A stretch of DNA of 64,000 nt from Undibacterium pigrum (GTDB lineage Bacteria > Pseudomonadota > Gammaproteobacteria > Burkholderiales > Burkholderiaceae_D), in NCBI RefSeq assembly GCF_003201815.1, contig NZ_QJKB01000011.1:62001-126000 (forward strand). The letters are read 5' to 3'. How positions within the stretch are numbered: position 1 is the first letter of the stretch; each line of letters begins with the position of its first letter. The position numbers and the translations under genes were made by a program. A model generated the notes under the pieces. The model was not told the DNA's origin. It did no database searches and worked only from the letters and a program-made list of their open reading frames with translations. Of this stretch, positions 8,291 to 16,106 are shown piece by piece.

Positions 8291-8839
8291 ATGACTAAGC
8301 AAGATACAGCCCTGATCATCATCGACATGCAGCGTGGCATGGCTGATCCCAAATCTGGTCGCAGGAATAATCCGGCTGCAGAAGCAAACATACACCAGTT
8401 GTTGCTGGCATGGCGTGCGGCAGGCAGGCCAATTGTCCATGTGCGCCACATGTCGCGCTCACCAACATCGGTATTCTGGCCAGGGCAGGCAGGCAATGAA
8501 TTTCAAGAGAATTTGCTGCCATTGGCCAGTGAGCATGTGGTCGAAAAAAATGTGACTGATGCCTTTGTCAATACGGGTCTGGAACGCTGGCTGCATGTGC
8601 GTGGTATCAAAGATCTGGTAATCGTCGGTGTCAGCACCAATATGTCGGTCGAAGCCACAGCCCGTAGCGCGGGCAATCTCGGCTTTGCTACCACAGTGGT
8701 AGCAGACGCCTGCTTCAGTTTTGACAGGCTGGATTTGCATGGCAAAGCACAGACGGCAGAAGAGGTGCATATCAACGCACTCAGCAATTTACGGGGTGAA
8801 TATGCGACGATAGTTGATACTGCGAGTTTGCTGAACTAA
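8291..8839 (+). CDS. Isochorismatase-fold hydrolase with Cys-to-Ser change
   Basis: 182 residues of the isochorismatase/cysteine hydrolase fold: ALIIIDMQ with Asp12, the RHMSRS loop, VEKNVTDAF with the usual Lys, and VGVSTNMSVEATARSA. In nicotinamidase-type members the fifth-strand motif carries the nucleophilic cysteine; here that place is Ser119. A set of bacterial homologues is known to have a non-Cys residue there, so this may be a real subfamily with altered chemistry and not decay. The gene begins 2 bp after the phosphoesterase stop. Confidence 0.82.
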   Translation: MTKQDTALIIIDMQRGMADPKSGRRNNPAAEANIHQLLLAWRAAGRPIVHVRHMSRSPTSVFWPGQAGNEFQENLLPLASEHVVEKNVTDAFVNTGLERWLHVRGIKDLVIVGVSTNMSVEATARSAGNLGFATTVVADACFSFDRLDLHGKAQTAEEVHINALSNLRGEYATIVDTASLLN

Positions 8840-8979
8840 AGATTTTTTCCCGCCACATGGCGGTAATTTCATCAAAAGATTACCGCATCAAAGACCTACC
8901 CTGAACGCCAAAAATTTCATAGAATGCCCATCAAGCCGCGCGGGTTTGCGGATTCATTTTTATTCAATGGGAAATCATC

Positions 8980-9771
8980 ATGGCCATGGATGTCATAGAC
9001 TATAAAATTTTTGGCGACGACATGCAATTCGTCGAAGTGGAACTCGACCCTGGTGAGGCTGCCATAGGTGAAGCCGGCACCATGTTTTACATGGAAGATA
9101 ATATTCAGATGGAAACCATTTTTGGTGATGGCTCGGCCAGCCAAAGTGGCATCCTCGGTAAATTGCTGGGCGCAGGCAAACGTCTGGTGACTGGTGAATC
9201 CCTGTTCACTACCGTCTTCATGAATGAAGGCTCGGGTAAGAGAAAAGTCGCCTTTGGTGCGGCCTATCCTGGCAAAATCATCCCCATGCATCTGGACCAG
9301 CTGGGTGGCACGTTACTGTGCCAGAAAGACGCTTTTCTTTGTGCGGCCAAGGGCGTGTCTCTGGGGATTGCCTTTCAAAAACGTCTGGGTGCGGGTTTCT
9401 TTGGTGGCGAAGGTTTTATCCTGCAAAAACTCGAAGGTGATGGCCTGGCGTTTGTCCATGCCGGTGGCGCTATCATAGAGAAGACTTTGAATCCCGGCCA
9501 AACCCTGCGTGTCGATAGTGGCTGCGTGGTGGCTTTCACGCAGGAAGTGGATTTTGACATCAAGTTTGTTGGTGGCGTCAAAACCGCCCTGTTTGGTGGA
9601 GAAGGCATGTTCTTCGCGCATCTGCGCGGGCCGGGTAAAGTCTGGCTGCAATCTCTGCCTCTGGCACGTCTGGCCAACCGCATTGTTGGCGCATCGACCA
9701 TGGGTGGTAATAAAGGCGGCGAGCAAGGCTCGGTACTGGGTAGCCTGGGTAATTTGTTCGAAGAAAAATAA
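8980..9771 (+). CDS. AIM24 / TIGR00266 family protein
   Basis: 263 residues, rich in Gly and short beta strands, matching the TIGR00266/AIM24 family (trimeric TRAP-like beta fold): MQFVEVELDPGEAAIGEAGTM at the start, then MEDNIQME, SLFTTVFMNEGSG, and near the end FFAHLRGPGKVWLQSLPLARLA. Bacterial members are cytoplasmic or surface-associated with no settled function. ATG at 8980 and 8986 are both possible starts. It is followed 18 bp later by a strong hairpin terminator, so it is monocistronic or the last gene of its unit. Confidence 0.88.
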   Translation: MAMDVIDYKIFGDDMQFVEVELDPGEAAIGEAGTMFYMEDNIQMETIFGDGSASQSGILGKLLGAGKRLVTGESLFTTVFMNEGSGKRKVAFGAAYPGKIIPMHLDQLGGTLLCQKDAFLCAAKGVSLGIAFQKRLGAGFFGGEGFILQKLEGDGLAFVHAGGAIIEKTLNPGQTLRVDSGCVVAFTQEVDFDIKFVGGVKTALFGGEGMFFAHLRGPGKVWLQSLPLARLANRIVGASTMGGNKGGEQGSVLGSLGNLFEEK

Positions 9772-9789
9772 ACGGATATTTCTTAAAAA

Positions 9790-9835
9790 CAGAGGGCTGT
9801 CCATGTCAGACATGGACAGCCCTCTGTACTTTTTA
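9790..9835 (+). terminator. Strong intrinsic terminator after the AIM24 gene
   Basis: A perfect 17-bp stem (9790-9806 paired with 9810-9826) with a 3-base loop is followed by TACTTTTTAAT. It begins 18 bp downstream of the AIM24 stop. The stem is longer than most terminators, but the T tract supports the call. Confidence 0.8.
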
Positions 9836-9941
9836 ATGCCGCAAAATTTCAGCTGTCTGGAACTAAAAGTGGTTTACACCTGTCTATCGTGAGCGCTATA
9901 TTCAGCTACTTCTTTTATTTTCCTTATTTTGTGAGTCTTTC

Positions 9942-10166
9942 ATGTTTAAAAAAACATTCCTCCTGAGCCTGATTTTGGGCAGCCAGCTGCTCATGACTGG
10001 TTGTGCCGTCGTCTATGACATAGGGCAGGATTCCAACCAGCGCCAATGCGAAAAAATCCAGGACTGGAATGAGCGCAAGACTTGCCTGCAACAAAACAAG
10101 ACCACTTACGAACAATATGAAAAACAGCGTGAAGACTTGCGCACCAAGGGCACGGAAAAGAAATAA
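9942..10166 (+). CDS. Small lipoprotein, 74 aa
   Basis: A short protein with a clear lipoprotein signal: MFKKTFLLSLILG, then lipobox LMTGC with Cys21 as first mature residue. The mature part is about 54 residues, charged and helical, with two cysteines (RQCEKIQDW, KTCLQQN) in a spacing common in small periplasmic proteins with one disulfide. No named family is recognised. It lies between the AIM24 terminator and a convergent channel gene. Confidence 0.75.
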   Translation: MFKKTFLLSLILGSQLLMTGCAVVYDIGQDSNQRQCEKIQDWNERKTCLQQNKTTYEQYEKQREDLRTKGTEKK

Positions 10167-10190
10167 ACTCTAATGCCCCTTCAAACTCTG

Positions 10191-10799
10191 TCAAGCCTTG
10201 ATGGCACGCCAGATCAGCAAGCCACCAAGTACGGCACAGACTGCTGCGGTGGCGATACCTGCCACCAGTGCTGCCGGTATCGCAGTCAGGCTGAAAATGC
10301 CACAGGCATACAGATTATGCTTGTGGGCTGAACGCACGGCGTCAGCACTGACATCTTCATGGATGAGTTTGCGTTTGATAGCGAGGTAGAAATACAGGGC
10401 CTGTGACAGTAGTATCAGCCCCACTACAGGCAGATACACGATCAGGACGGTCGGTGTATAAAACACATAGCGCCCGAACAAGGCTGCAGCAAAAGGAAAG
10501 AAGCAGATCAGCGATAAAAATGCCAGGCTGCACAGTACCAGGCTGCCATCGATTTCCTTGACCTTGCTTGCCAGCCTGTGATGCCAGACCCAGAACAGAC
10601 CCAGCATGGCAAAGCTGATGAAATACGCGATGATGATATACAAATGATGCTGCAATGCATGCAATAAGGCAGCGCCATCGCGTGGATTTTCCAGCTCAGG
10701 TACTTTAACTTCCAGTACCAGTATGGTCATGGCAATCGCAAATACGCCATCGACCAATGCTTCCATCCTGTGCTTGTGGATACCGAATTGCATATTCAT
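10191..10799 (-). CDS. TMEM175-like (DUF1211) potassium channel protein
   Basis: 202 residues. The N-terminus has the family hallmark RMEALVDGVFAIAMTILVLE, where the first helix normally carries an R-x-x-F-S-D-type motif lining the pore; here it reads VDGVFAIAMT. About six membrane segments follow (near 45-70, 80-100, 112-132, 158-178 and 180-198). Bacterial TMEM175 proteins are tetrameric K+-selective leak channels without the TVGYG filter. It converges with the small lipoprotein gene. ATG at 10799 is used; a second Met two residues on is also possible. Confidence 0.85.
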   Translation of the reverse strand: MNMQFGIHKHRMEALVDGVFAIAMTILVLEVKVPELENPRDGAALLHALQHHLYIIIAYFISFAMLGLFWVWHHRLASKVKEIDGSLVLCSLAFLSLICFFPFAAALFGRYVFYTPTVLIVYLPVVGLILLSQALYFYLAIKRKLIHEDVSADAVRSAHKHNLYACGIFSLTAIPAALVAGIATAAVCAVLGGLLIWRAIKA

Positions 10800-10859
10800 T
10801 TGCTATCTCCATTAGTCGTCGAAAATACTGCCTTACTGTTAACTCTATAAAAAGCTGTC

Positions 10860-13847
10860 TTACAATTTTTTGGCAAATTCAGACCATATTCCGATCAGGG
10901 CATCTTGCAGATTGTGGGCAAAGCGTGTGGCATCAAAAAGAGGACTGGCCAGTACCTGATTTCTTAAAGTTGAACGCAATTGCGACAATTTATTAAGATC
11001 GCTGGAGTGTGAAATGGCAAGCCTGACAAATTCATTTTTGTCTTTGGCTATCCAGTCACTCAGACCAGCATAAGTGAGCAGGCTTGCGCCCTGCCTGGAC
11101 GCCATGGTGGTGCCTGTCAATGTCAGCGTAGGTATCCCCATCCACAAAGCTTCGCAGGTAGTAGTTCCGCCTGCATAAGGAAAGGTATCAAGTATCATAT
11201 CCACTTGCTTGTGGGCGGCAAGATAGGCTTCGCGTGAGCTAGGGCCATGTAATTCAGTACGCTCAGGCGCTATGCCAAATTGACGCAGACGTTCTTGTGT
11301 ATGCAAACGTATTTCGGCATTTTCCAGTTCTCTGCATTGCAATCTCAGACGCGCTTCTGGCAGGCTTTGCATTACCTGAGCCCACAGTGCAAGAGTAAAG
11401 TCAGTCAACTTGCCAGTGCTCTGGAAGCAAGCGAAAGTAATATAGTTATTGAGTAATGCGGGTAATGGGTTTGCTGCTACCTCCAGGCTGGGCTGTATGG
11501 CAGGGGGAGTGAAACACAAACGCGTTTCCGGCAAATACCAGATTTTTTCGGAAAAATATTCCTCGTGCTGTTCTGGCACAGAGATGTGGTCTGCCAATAC
11601 ATAATCCATGCCAGGCACGCCAGTGGTTCCAAAATAGCCGAGCCAGCTACATTGTACTGGCGCAGGCTTCCAGGCAAATACTGGCAGACGGTTTTCAGCA
11701 GTGTGCCCCGCCAGATCGATCAGGATATCGATGCCCTGTTCATGTATCATTTCCGCTGCGACTGGGTCACTGATGTTCTCGATGGAATGCCAGGAGCTGA
11801 AATATTGTCTCAGCCGTGCATTGACGTTGTCGTTACGGGTTTTATTCGAAAATGCCACCAGTTCTATTTTCTGGAGATCAAACTCCTTCGTCACATTTTC
11901 CAGGAAGTACCCCACTGGGTGATTTCCCATATCTGCAGAAACCACTCCAATACGAAGTCTGCGATTAATTTGAGGTGATACTTTCCATGTTGTGTACGGT
12001 GTGCTGTCCGCAGCGAGTTTGCTCTGATAGGCAAGCACCTCTGTACGGTACTCTTCTGGGGAATCTGCATTGCCAAGACCGAGTTGAAATAGCAAATGGC
12101 TGTGCGCTTCCATGAAACCGGGATCTTTTGCAATCGCATTACGAAAACAAGCAATTGCTTCCATGTGTCGCCCGGTGTATTGCAAGATGGTACCCAGAAT
12201 TGTATAGGCATCTCCAAAACCATCGGGCTTGTCTTTGAGCGCTGCTTTGAAGCTGGCCTCTGCCTTGGAGAATTTTTTTTGGTTCAGGTAGATTCTGGCC
12301 AGGTTAATGTGTGTCAGCGGAGAGTCGGGATTGATATGAAGTGACTTGCAGTAATTGGTCTCGGCGTCACTCCACTGCTCCATTCTGACGTATGTGCTAC
12401 CCAGATTATTCCAAGCATTTTCCAATACCGGATTAAGTTCCAGAGCTTTCTTGAAGTGAGGAATAGCTTCGGAATATTTATTTTGCAAATAAAAAACCAT
12501 TCCCAGGTTGTCATGAGCGGCAGCTTCGTTTGGCTGCTCCTGGATGCAGCGTCGCAAACTGGCTTCAGCTTCCTGGTATCGCTCCTGATTCATCAGCAAT
12601 ACACCATAGTAACCATGTGCGACAGAGTGCGCGGGCATCAATTCTATCGTTTTGCGAAATTCTGTTTCTGCTTTGCTCAGCTCACCTTGCTCTTCATATA
12701 GCAGGCCCAGTTCAAAATGAGCATGGGCAAAATTACCATCCAGTTTAATCGCATGCAAAAGCAAATTTCTGGCTTCCTCAATGCGCGTGAGTTGCCTCAA
12801 TATTCTGGCAAGTACAGGGTAGAACTCTAGTGAAGCCGGCTTGTAGTCAATAGCTTTCTGATAGCTGATGACCGCCTCCTGTAATTGATTTTTTTGTAGT
12901 TGCGTCGCCCCAAGATTGGAATAAGCCTCAACAAAATCAGGACGAAGTTGTATGGCAAGCTTAAAGCATATTTCTGCATCTGCAAGCTTGTCTTGTGCTT
13001 TCAGAGTGACTCCCAGATTATTTTGTATGCCTGCATCTTCAGGCGTGCTCAGGCATAATTTTCTATAGATGGATTCTGCTTCAGAATATTGTTGAGTTGA
13101 AAAAAGAATGGCTAATAAGGAGTCTCTCGCTTGATCAAATTGCGGTGCAAGCTCCAAAACTTCCCTGTATTTTTGTATCGCTTCTGGAATTCGGTTTTGT
13201 TGCTGAAGAAAGTTGGCCAGGGTCCAATGTGCCTGAACAAATTGTGGATCACATTCTATTGCCTGGCGAAGTGCTTCTTCAGCATTGTTGGCGTCTCCCT
13301 GCATTCCCAGCAGGCTGGCTAGTTGAAAATATGCCTGGCTAAATTTTGGCCGGATGGAAAGCGCCTGGCGGCAAGATGCAATCGCATCCTCTGTCCTTCC
13401 TTGTGATGCGAGGGTCACACTCAAATTATAGTGCGCCAATACCTCGTCCGGCTTGATGGAAATAATCTGGCGATAAAAAGACTCGGCTTCAAGAAATTGT
13501 CCTGATTCGTCAAGTGTCAGTCCAAGATTTAAGAGCGCGCTAACAAAATCAGGCTGAAGATGAACTGCCTGGCGATAATGCGATTCGGCTCCTTTCAGGT
13601 CGCGACGTTCATAATACAAGTCACCGAGTTGATTATGGAGACTTGCATCTTTTGGCGCTATGGCTAACGCTTGCTCGTAGCATTGCTGTGCTTCGAATGG
13701 TTTGCCTTGTTTTAAAAACGCATCTCCCTGTATTTTCAGTTCCGCTGCCTGTTCCGATTGTTCTGATTCCGTTGGCCTGGTGTCGATTGCTGGTGTAGTT
13801 TCTTCTTGTGATGCGGAAGAAAACTGTTTTTTAAGCCAATTCAGCAT
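10860..13847 (-). CDS. TPR protein with SPINDLY/OGT-type glycosyltransferase domain
   Basis: 995 residues. About residues 35-600 are roughly sixteen TPR units with the usual A-x-x-x-L-G pattern (for example SLHNQLGDLYYERRDLKGA, AWNNLGSTYVRMEQW). The C-terminal 370 residues match the Glyco_transf_41 catalytic domain of O-GlcNAc transferase: HPVGYFLENV, DLAGHTAENRLPVFAWKPAP, SWLGYFGTTG, YLPETRLCF, FACFQSTGKLTDF, DTFPYAGGTTTCEALWMGIP and ASRQGASLL. It probably transfers a sugar to Ser/Thr of protein targets using a UDP-sugar. No signal peptide, so cytoplasmic. It stands alone with no flagellin or adhesin gene nearby to name a target. Confidence 0.9.
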   Translation of the reverse strand: MLNWLKKQFSSASQEETTPAIDTRPTESEQSEQAAELKIQGDAFLKQGKPFEAQQCYEQALAIAPKDASLHNQLGDLYYERRDLKGAESHYRQAVHLQPDFVSALLNLGLTLDESGQFLEAESFYRQIISIKPDEVLAHYNLSVTLASQGRTEDAIASCRQALSIRPKFSQAYFQLASLLGMQGDANNAEEALRQAIECDPQFVQAHWTLANFLQQQNRIPEAIQKYREVLELAPQFDQARDSLLAILFSTQQYSEAESIYRKLCLSTPEDAGIQNNLGVTLKAQDKLADAEICFKLAIQLRPDFVEAYSNLGATQLQKNQLQEAVISYQKAIDYKPASLEFYPVLARILRQLTRIEEARNLLLHAIKLDGNFAHAHFELGLLYEEQGELSKAETEFRKTIELMPAHSVAHGYYGVLLMNQERYQEAEASLRRCIQEQPNEAAAHDNLGMVFYLQNKYSEAIPHFKKALELNPVLENAWNNLGSTYVRMEQWSDAETNYCKSLHINPDSPLTHINLARIYLNQKKFSKAEASFKAALKDKPDGFGDAYTILGTILQYTGRHMEAIACFRNAIAKDPGFMEAHSHLLFQLGLGNADSPEEYRTEVLAYQSKLAADSTPYTTWKVSPQINRRLRIGVVSADMGNHPVGYFLENVTKEFDLQKIELVAFSNKTRNDNVNARLRQYFSSWHSIENISDPVAAEMIHEQGIDILIDLAGHTAENRLPVFAWKPAPVQCSWLGYFGTTGVPGMDYVLADHISVPEQHEEYFSEKIWYLPETRLCFTPPAIQPSLEVAANPLPALLNNYITFACFQSTGKLTDFTLALWAQVMQSLPEARLRLQCRELENAEIRLHTQERLRQFGIAPERTELHGPSSREAYLAAHKQVDMILDTFPYAGGTTTCEALWMGIPTLTLTGTTMASRQGASLLTYAGLSDWIAKDKNEFVRLAISHSSDLNKLSQLRSTLRNQVLASPLFDATRFAHNLQDALIGIWSEFAKKL

Positions 13848-14180
13848 GAATAATATCCAAATTTGAGTAAATGTCAGTACGTCAATTGCAACTTAAGAAC
13901 ATTGCATTGGCGCTGATACAGGTATTTTACATCTTGCCTATAAAACTACTTGATATCTCTTTTATTCCCGGTTCGGCTAAGGAAAAAATACCATGCTACG
14001 TCTATGAGTAATTTTGATGAATTTTACGGAAAATTATTGTTTGCAGCAGAAAGACAACAGGGGCAATAAATTGCCCCTGTTGTTAATGTACTACTTTTTA
14101 GCTGACTCTGGAACTTGCTTGCGATCTTATTGCATATGCGTGATCTGGATGCCTGCTCGCTACAGATCGTCAACAAGTTC
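13848..14180. other. 333-bp intergenic region between the OGT-like gene and gshA
   Basis: AT-rich stretch with no supported gene. Its one clear structure is the hairpin at 14054-14083. The left half must hold the promoter of the reverse-strand TPR/OGT gene, but I could not pick convincing boxes. Confidence 0.6.
14054..14083 (-). terminator. Hairpin downstream of gshA
   Basis: A perfect 13-bp stem (14054-14066 with 14071-14083) with a 4-base loop lies about 100 bp past the gshA stop. On the reverse strand it is followed by CTTTCT, a weak T tract. It is the best candidate for the gshA terminator. Confidence 0.5.
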
Positions 14181-15809
14181 TTATACGGCTATGGTTTGTT
14201 TTAGCATATTACTGGCAAACACATCGCAACAGATTTCGCTGGAAGTACGCGAGCCGTAATGTGCGATAAATTCATCAAAGCTGCCGCTTTGTGCGCTTTC
14301 CATTTCAGTCTGTTCTGCCAGCGATTTTTCTGCCATTTTAGTGTACAGGGCCAGTTGCTCAGGTGCTGGTGGGCGGGCGCGGAATTCTTCTGCAAGGCGC
14401 GTGCTTTGCTGCAAGGCAAACTGGGTGAAAGAATTGTTAGCTGCGCGTATCGCATCCAGCACTTTGGCTGATGGTGTCAGTTCAGGATGATGCAATTTCT
14501 CAGTCTGTACCTGCATGGCCTGCGCGTGGCAGGTGTCACCGCGCTGGGTATCCAGCAAGGCTGCTACCGGTGCGATTCTTTCGAGTAATTCCTTGCCCCA
14601 GTCTTGCAGCGATATCGCTTGTCCCTGGCGCGACAACATCAGGCCGGGACGGCGGCCCTGCTTGACCGTCAATGCAAAATTTTCGGCATTTTCATCGCCT
14701 TCAGCCTGGTTGGTTGGCGCACTTTCTTCGAGGGCGCAAAACAGCAGGAAGGCGTCGAGAAAACGTGAAGTCTCCAGGCTGATGCCCAGCGGGTCGAAAG
14801 GATTGACATCCATGCAGCGCACTTCTATGTATTGCACGCCACGTGCGCACAGTGCCTCTACCGGGCGCTCACCTGTCTTGATGACGCGCTTGGGTCGTAT
14901 CGTGGCATAAAACTCGTTTTCTATCTGCAGTACATTGGTATTGATCTGTACCCATTCGCCATTTTGCTGCGTGCCTATTTTTTCATAATCAGGATAGGGC
15001 TGACGCACCGCCAGCGACAGGCTGCGCATGTATTCCAGCAGGGTGTTATACGGTGGCACCAGGCCAGACTGGGCATTGTTCTGGTAACCCAGGTCACTCA
15101 TGCGCAGGCTGGTCGCATAAGGCAGATACAGAGTGTCTTCCGACAAGGTTTCCAATTGATGTGGGCGACCACGCAAGAACGGCGTGGACAAGGCCGGTGA
15201 GGCACCGAACAGATACATCAGCAACCAGCTATAGCGATGGAAATTGCGTATCAGGGAAATATAATTTTCTGACTGCACATGCATGGCACTGTCGCTGGTA
15301 TGTTCTGCCTGCTGCAAAACTTTCCATAAATCTTCGGATAGCGAATAGTTGTAATGAATGCCGGCGATGCATTGCATGCTCTTGCCATAACGCAGGGCCA
15401 GCCCACGGCGATAGACATGCTTGATCATGCCTATGTGTGAATTGCCATACCAGGCAATAGGAATATCTTTTTCTTCCGGCAGGCTGCAGGGCATGGACTG
15501 ATGCCACAACATTTCATTGCCCATGACGGTATAGGCAAAGCGATGGATATTGTCGAGTTCTTCCAGTGCCGTGGCGATGTCCGGCTCTGCTGGCGTGATG
15601 AATTCCAGCAGGGATTCGGAGTAATCAGTCGTGATCTGTGGATTGGTCAGGGCTGAACCCAGCGCTGCTGGATGCGGTGTCAAAGCCAGCTTGCCATCGG
15701 CATGCACGCGCAGGGTCTCGCGCTCTATGCCACGTAAACCACGGGCCAGCAAAGGACGGTTTGCATCACTATCGAGTAGCGCCAGGCGTTGGTTTAACAG
15801 AGTGCTCAC
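14181..15809 (-). CDS. gshA: Glutamate-cysteine ligase, E. coli type
   Basis: Joins glutamate and cysteine with ATP in the first, limiting step of glutathione synthesis in the cytoplasm. The 542-residue product matches class I GshA through RGIERETLRVHADG, LGSALTNPQITTDYSESLLEFIT, MPCSLPEEKDIPIAWYG, GIHYNYSL, YIEVRCMDVNPFDPLGI and a C-terminal region of normal length. A GTG start at 15809 with GAAGGA upstream puts the protein in line with homologues; a more distal start at 15869 would add 20 residues without support. It appears to be a single-gene unit; the usual partner gshB is not in the window. Confidence 0.93.
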   Translation of the reverse strand: MSTLLNQRLALLDSDANRPLLARGLRGIERETLRVHADGKLALTPHPAALGSALTNPQITTDYSESLLEFITPAEPDIATALEELDNIHRFAYTVMGNEMLWHQSMPCSLPEEKDIPIAWYGNSHIGMIKHVYRRGLALRYGKSMQCIAGIHYNYSLSEDLWKVLQQAEHTSDSAMHVQSENYISLIRNFHRYSWLLMYLFGASPALSTPFLRGRPHQLETLSEDTLYLPYATSLRMSDLGYQNNAQSGLVPPYNTLLEYMRSLSLAVRQPYPDYEKIGTQQNGEWVQINTNVLQIENEFYATIRPKRVIKTGERPVEALCARGVQYIEVRCMDVNPFDPLGISLETSRFLDAFLLFCALEESAPTNQAEGDENAENFALTVKQGRRPGLMLSRQGQAISLQDWGKELLERIAPVAALLDTQRGDTCHAQAMQVQTEKLHHPELTPSAKVLDAIRAANNSFTQFALQQSTRLAEEFRARPPAPEQLALYTKMAEKSLAEQTEMESAQSGSFDEFIAHYGSRTSSEICCDVFASNMLKQTIAV

Positions 15810-16106
15810 GGTGTCTTCCTTCAGGATTTTGTTGTCTTTGCAATCAGATTTGCAAAAAATATCGAGCAAGCATAGCCGAAAAATGAAAATGGCATACGAG
15901 CCTGCTCAAATTTCATATATGAAAACTTTTTTAGTTTATAACAGTCTTATGACGAGGCAATTTCAAGGCCAATGAACTTCAATAAGTACCGCATTGCAGC
16001 AATGCATAAAATATTTCTTGTTTTGTTGGCATCGCATTTAGAATGCTTTACCAATTTTTTTTAATTTGCTCAATTTGCTCAATTTTTCTTATTCAAGGGA
16101 GTTGTA

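Noticed and set aside
8854..8867. Short CCGCCA / TGGCGG hairpin after the isochorismatase-like gene
   Set aside because: A 6-bp stem with a 2-base loop and no T tract downstream; too weak for a terminator call.
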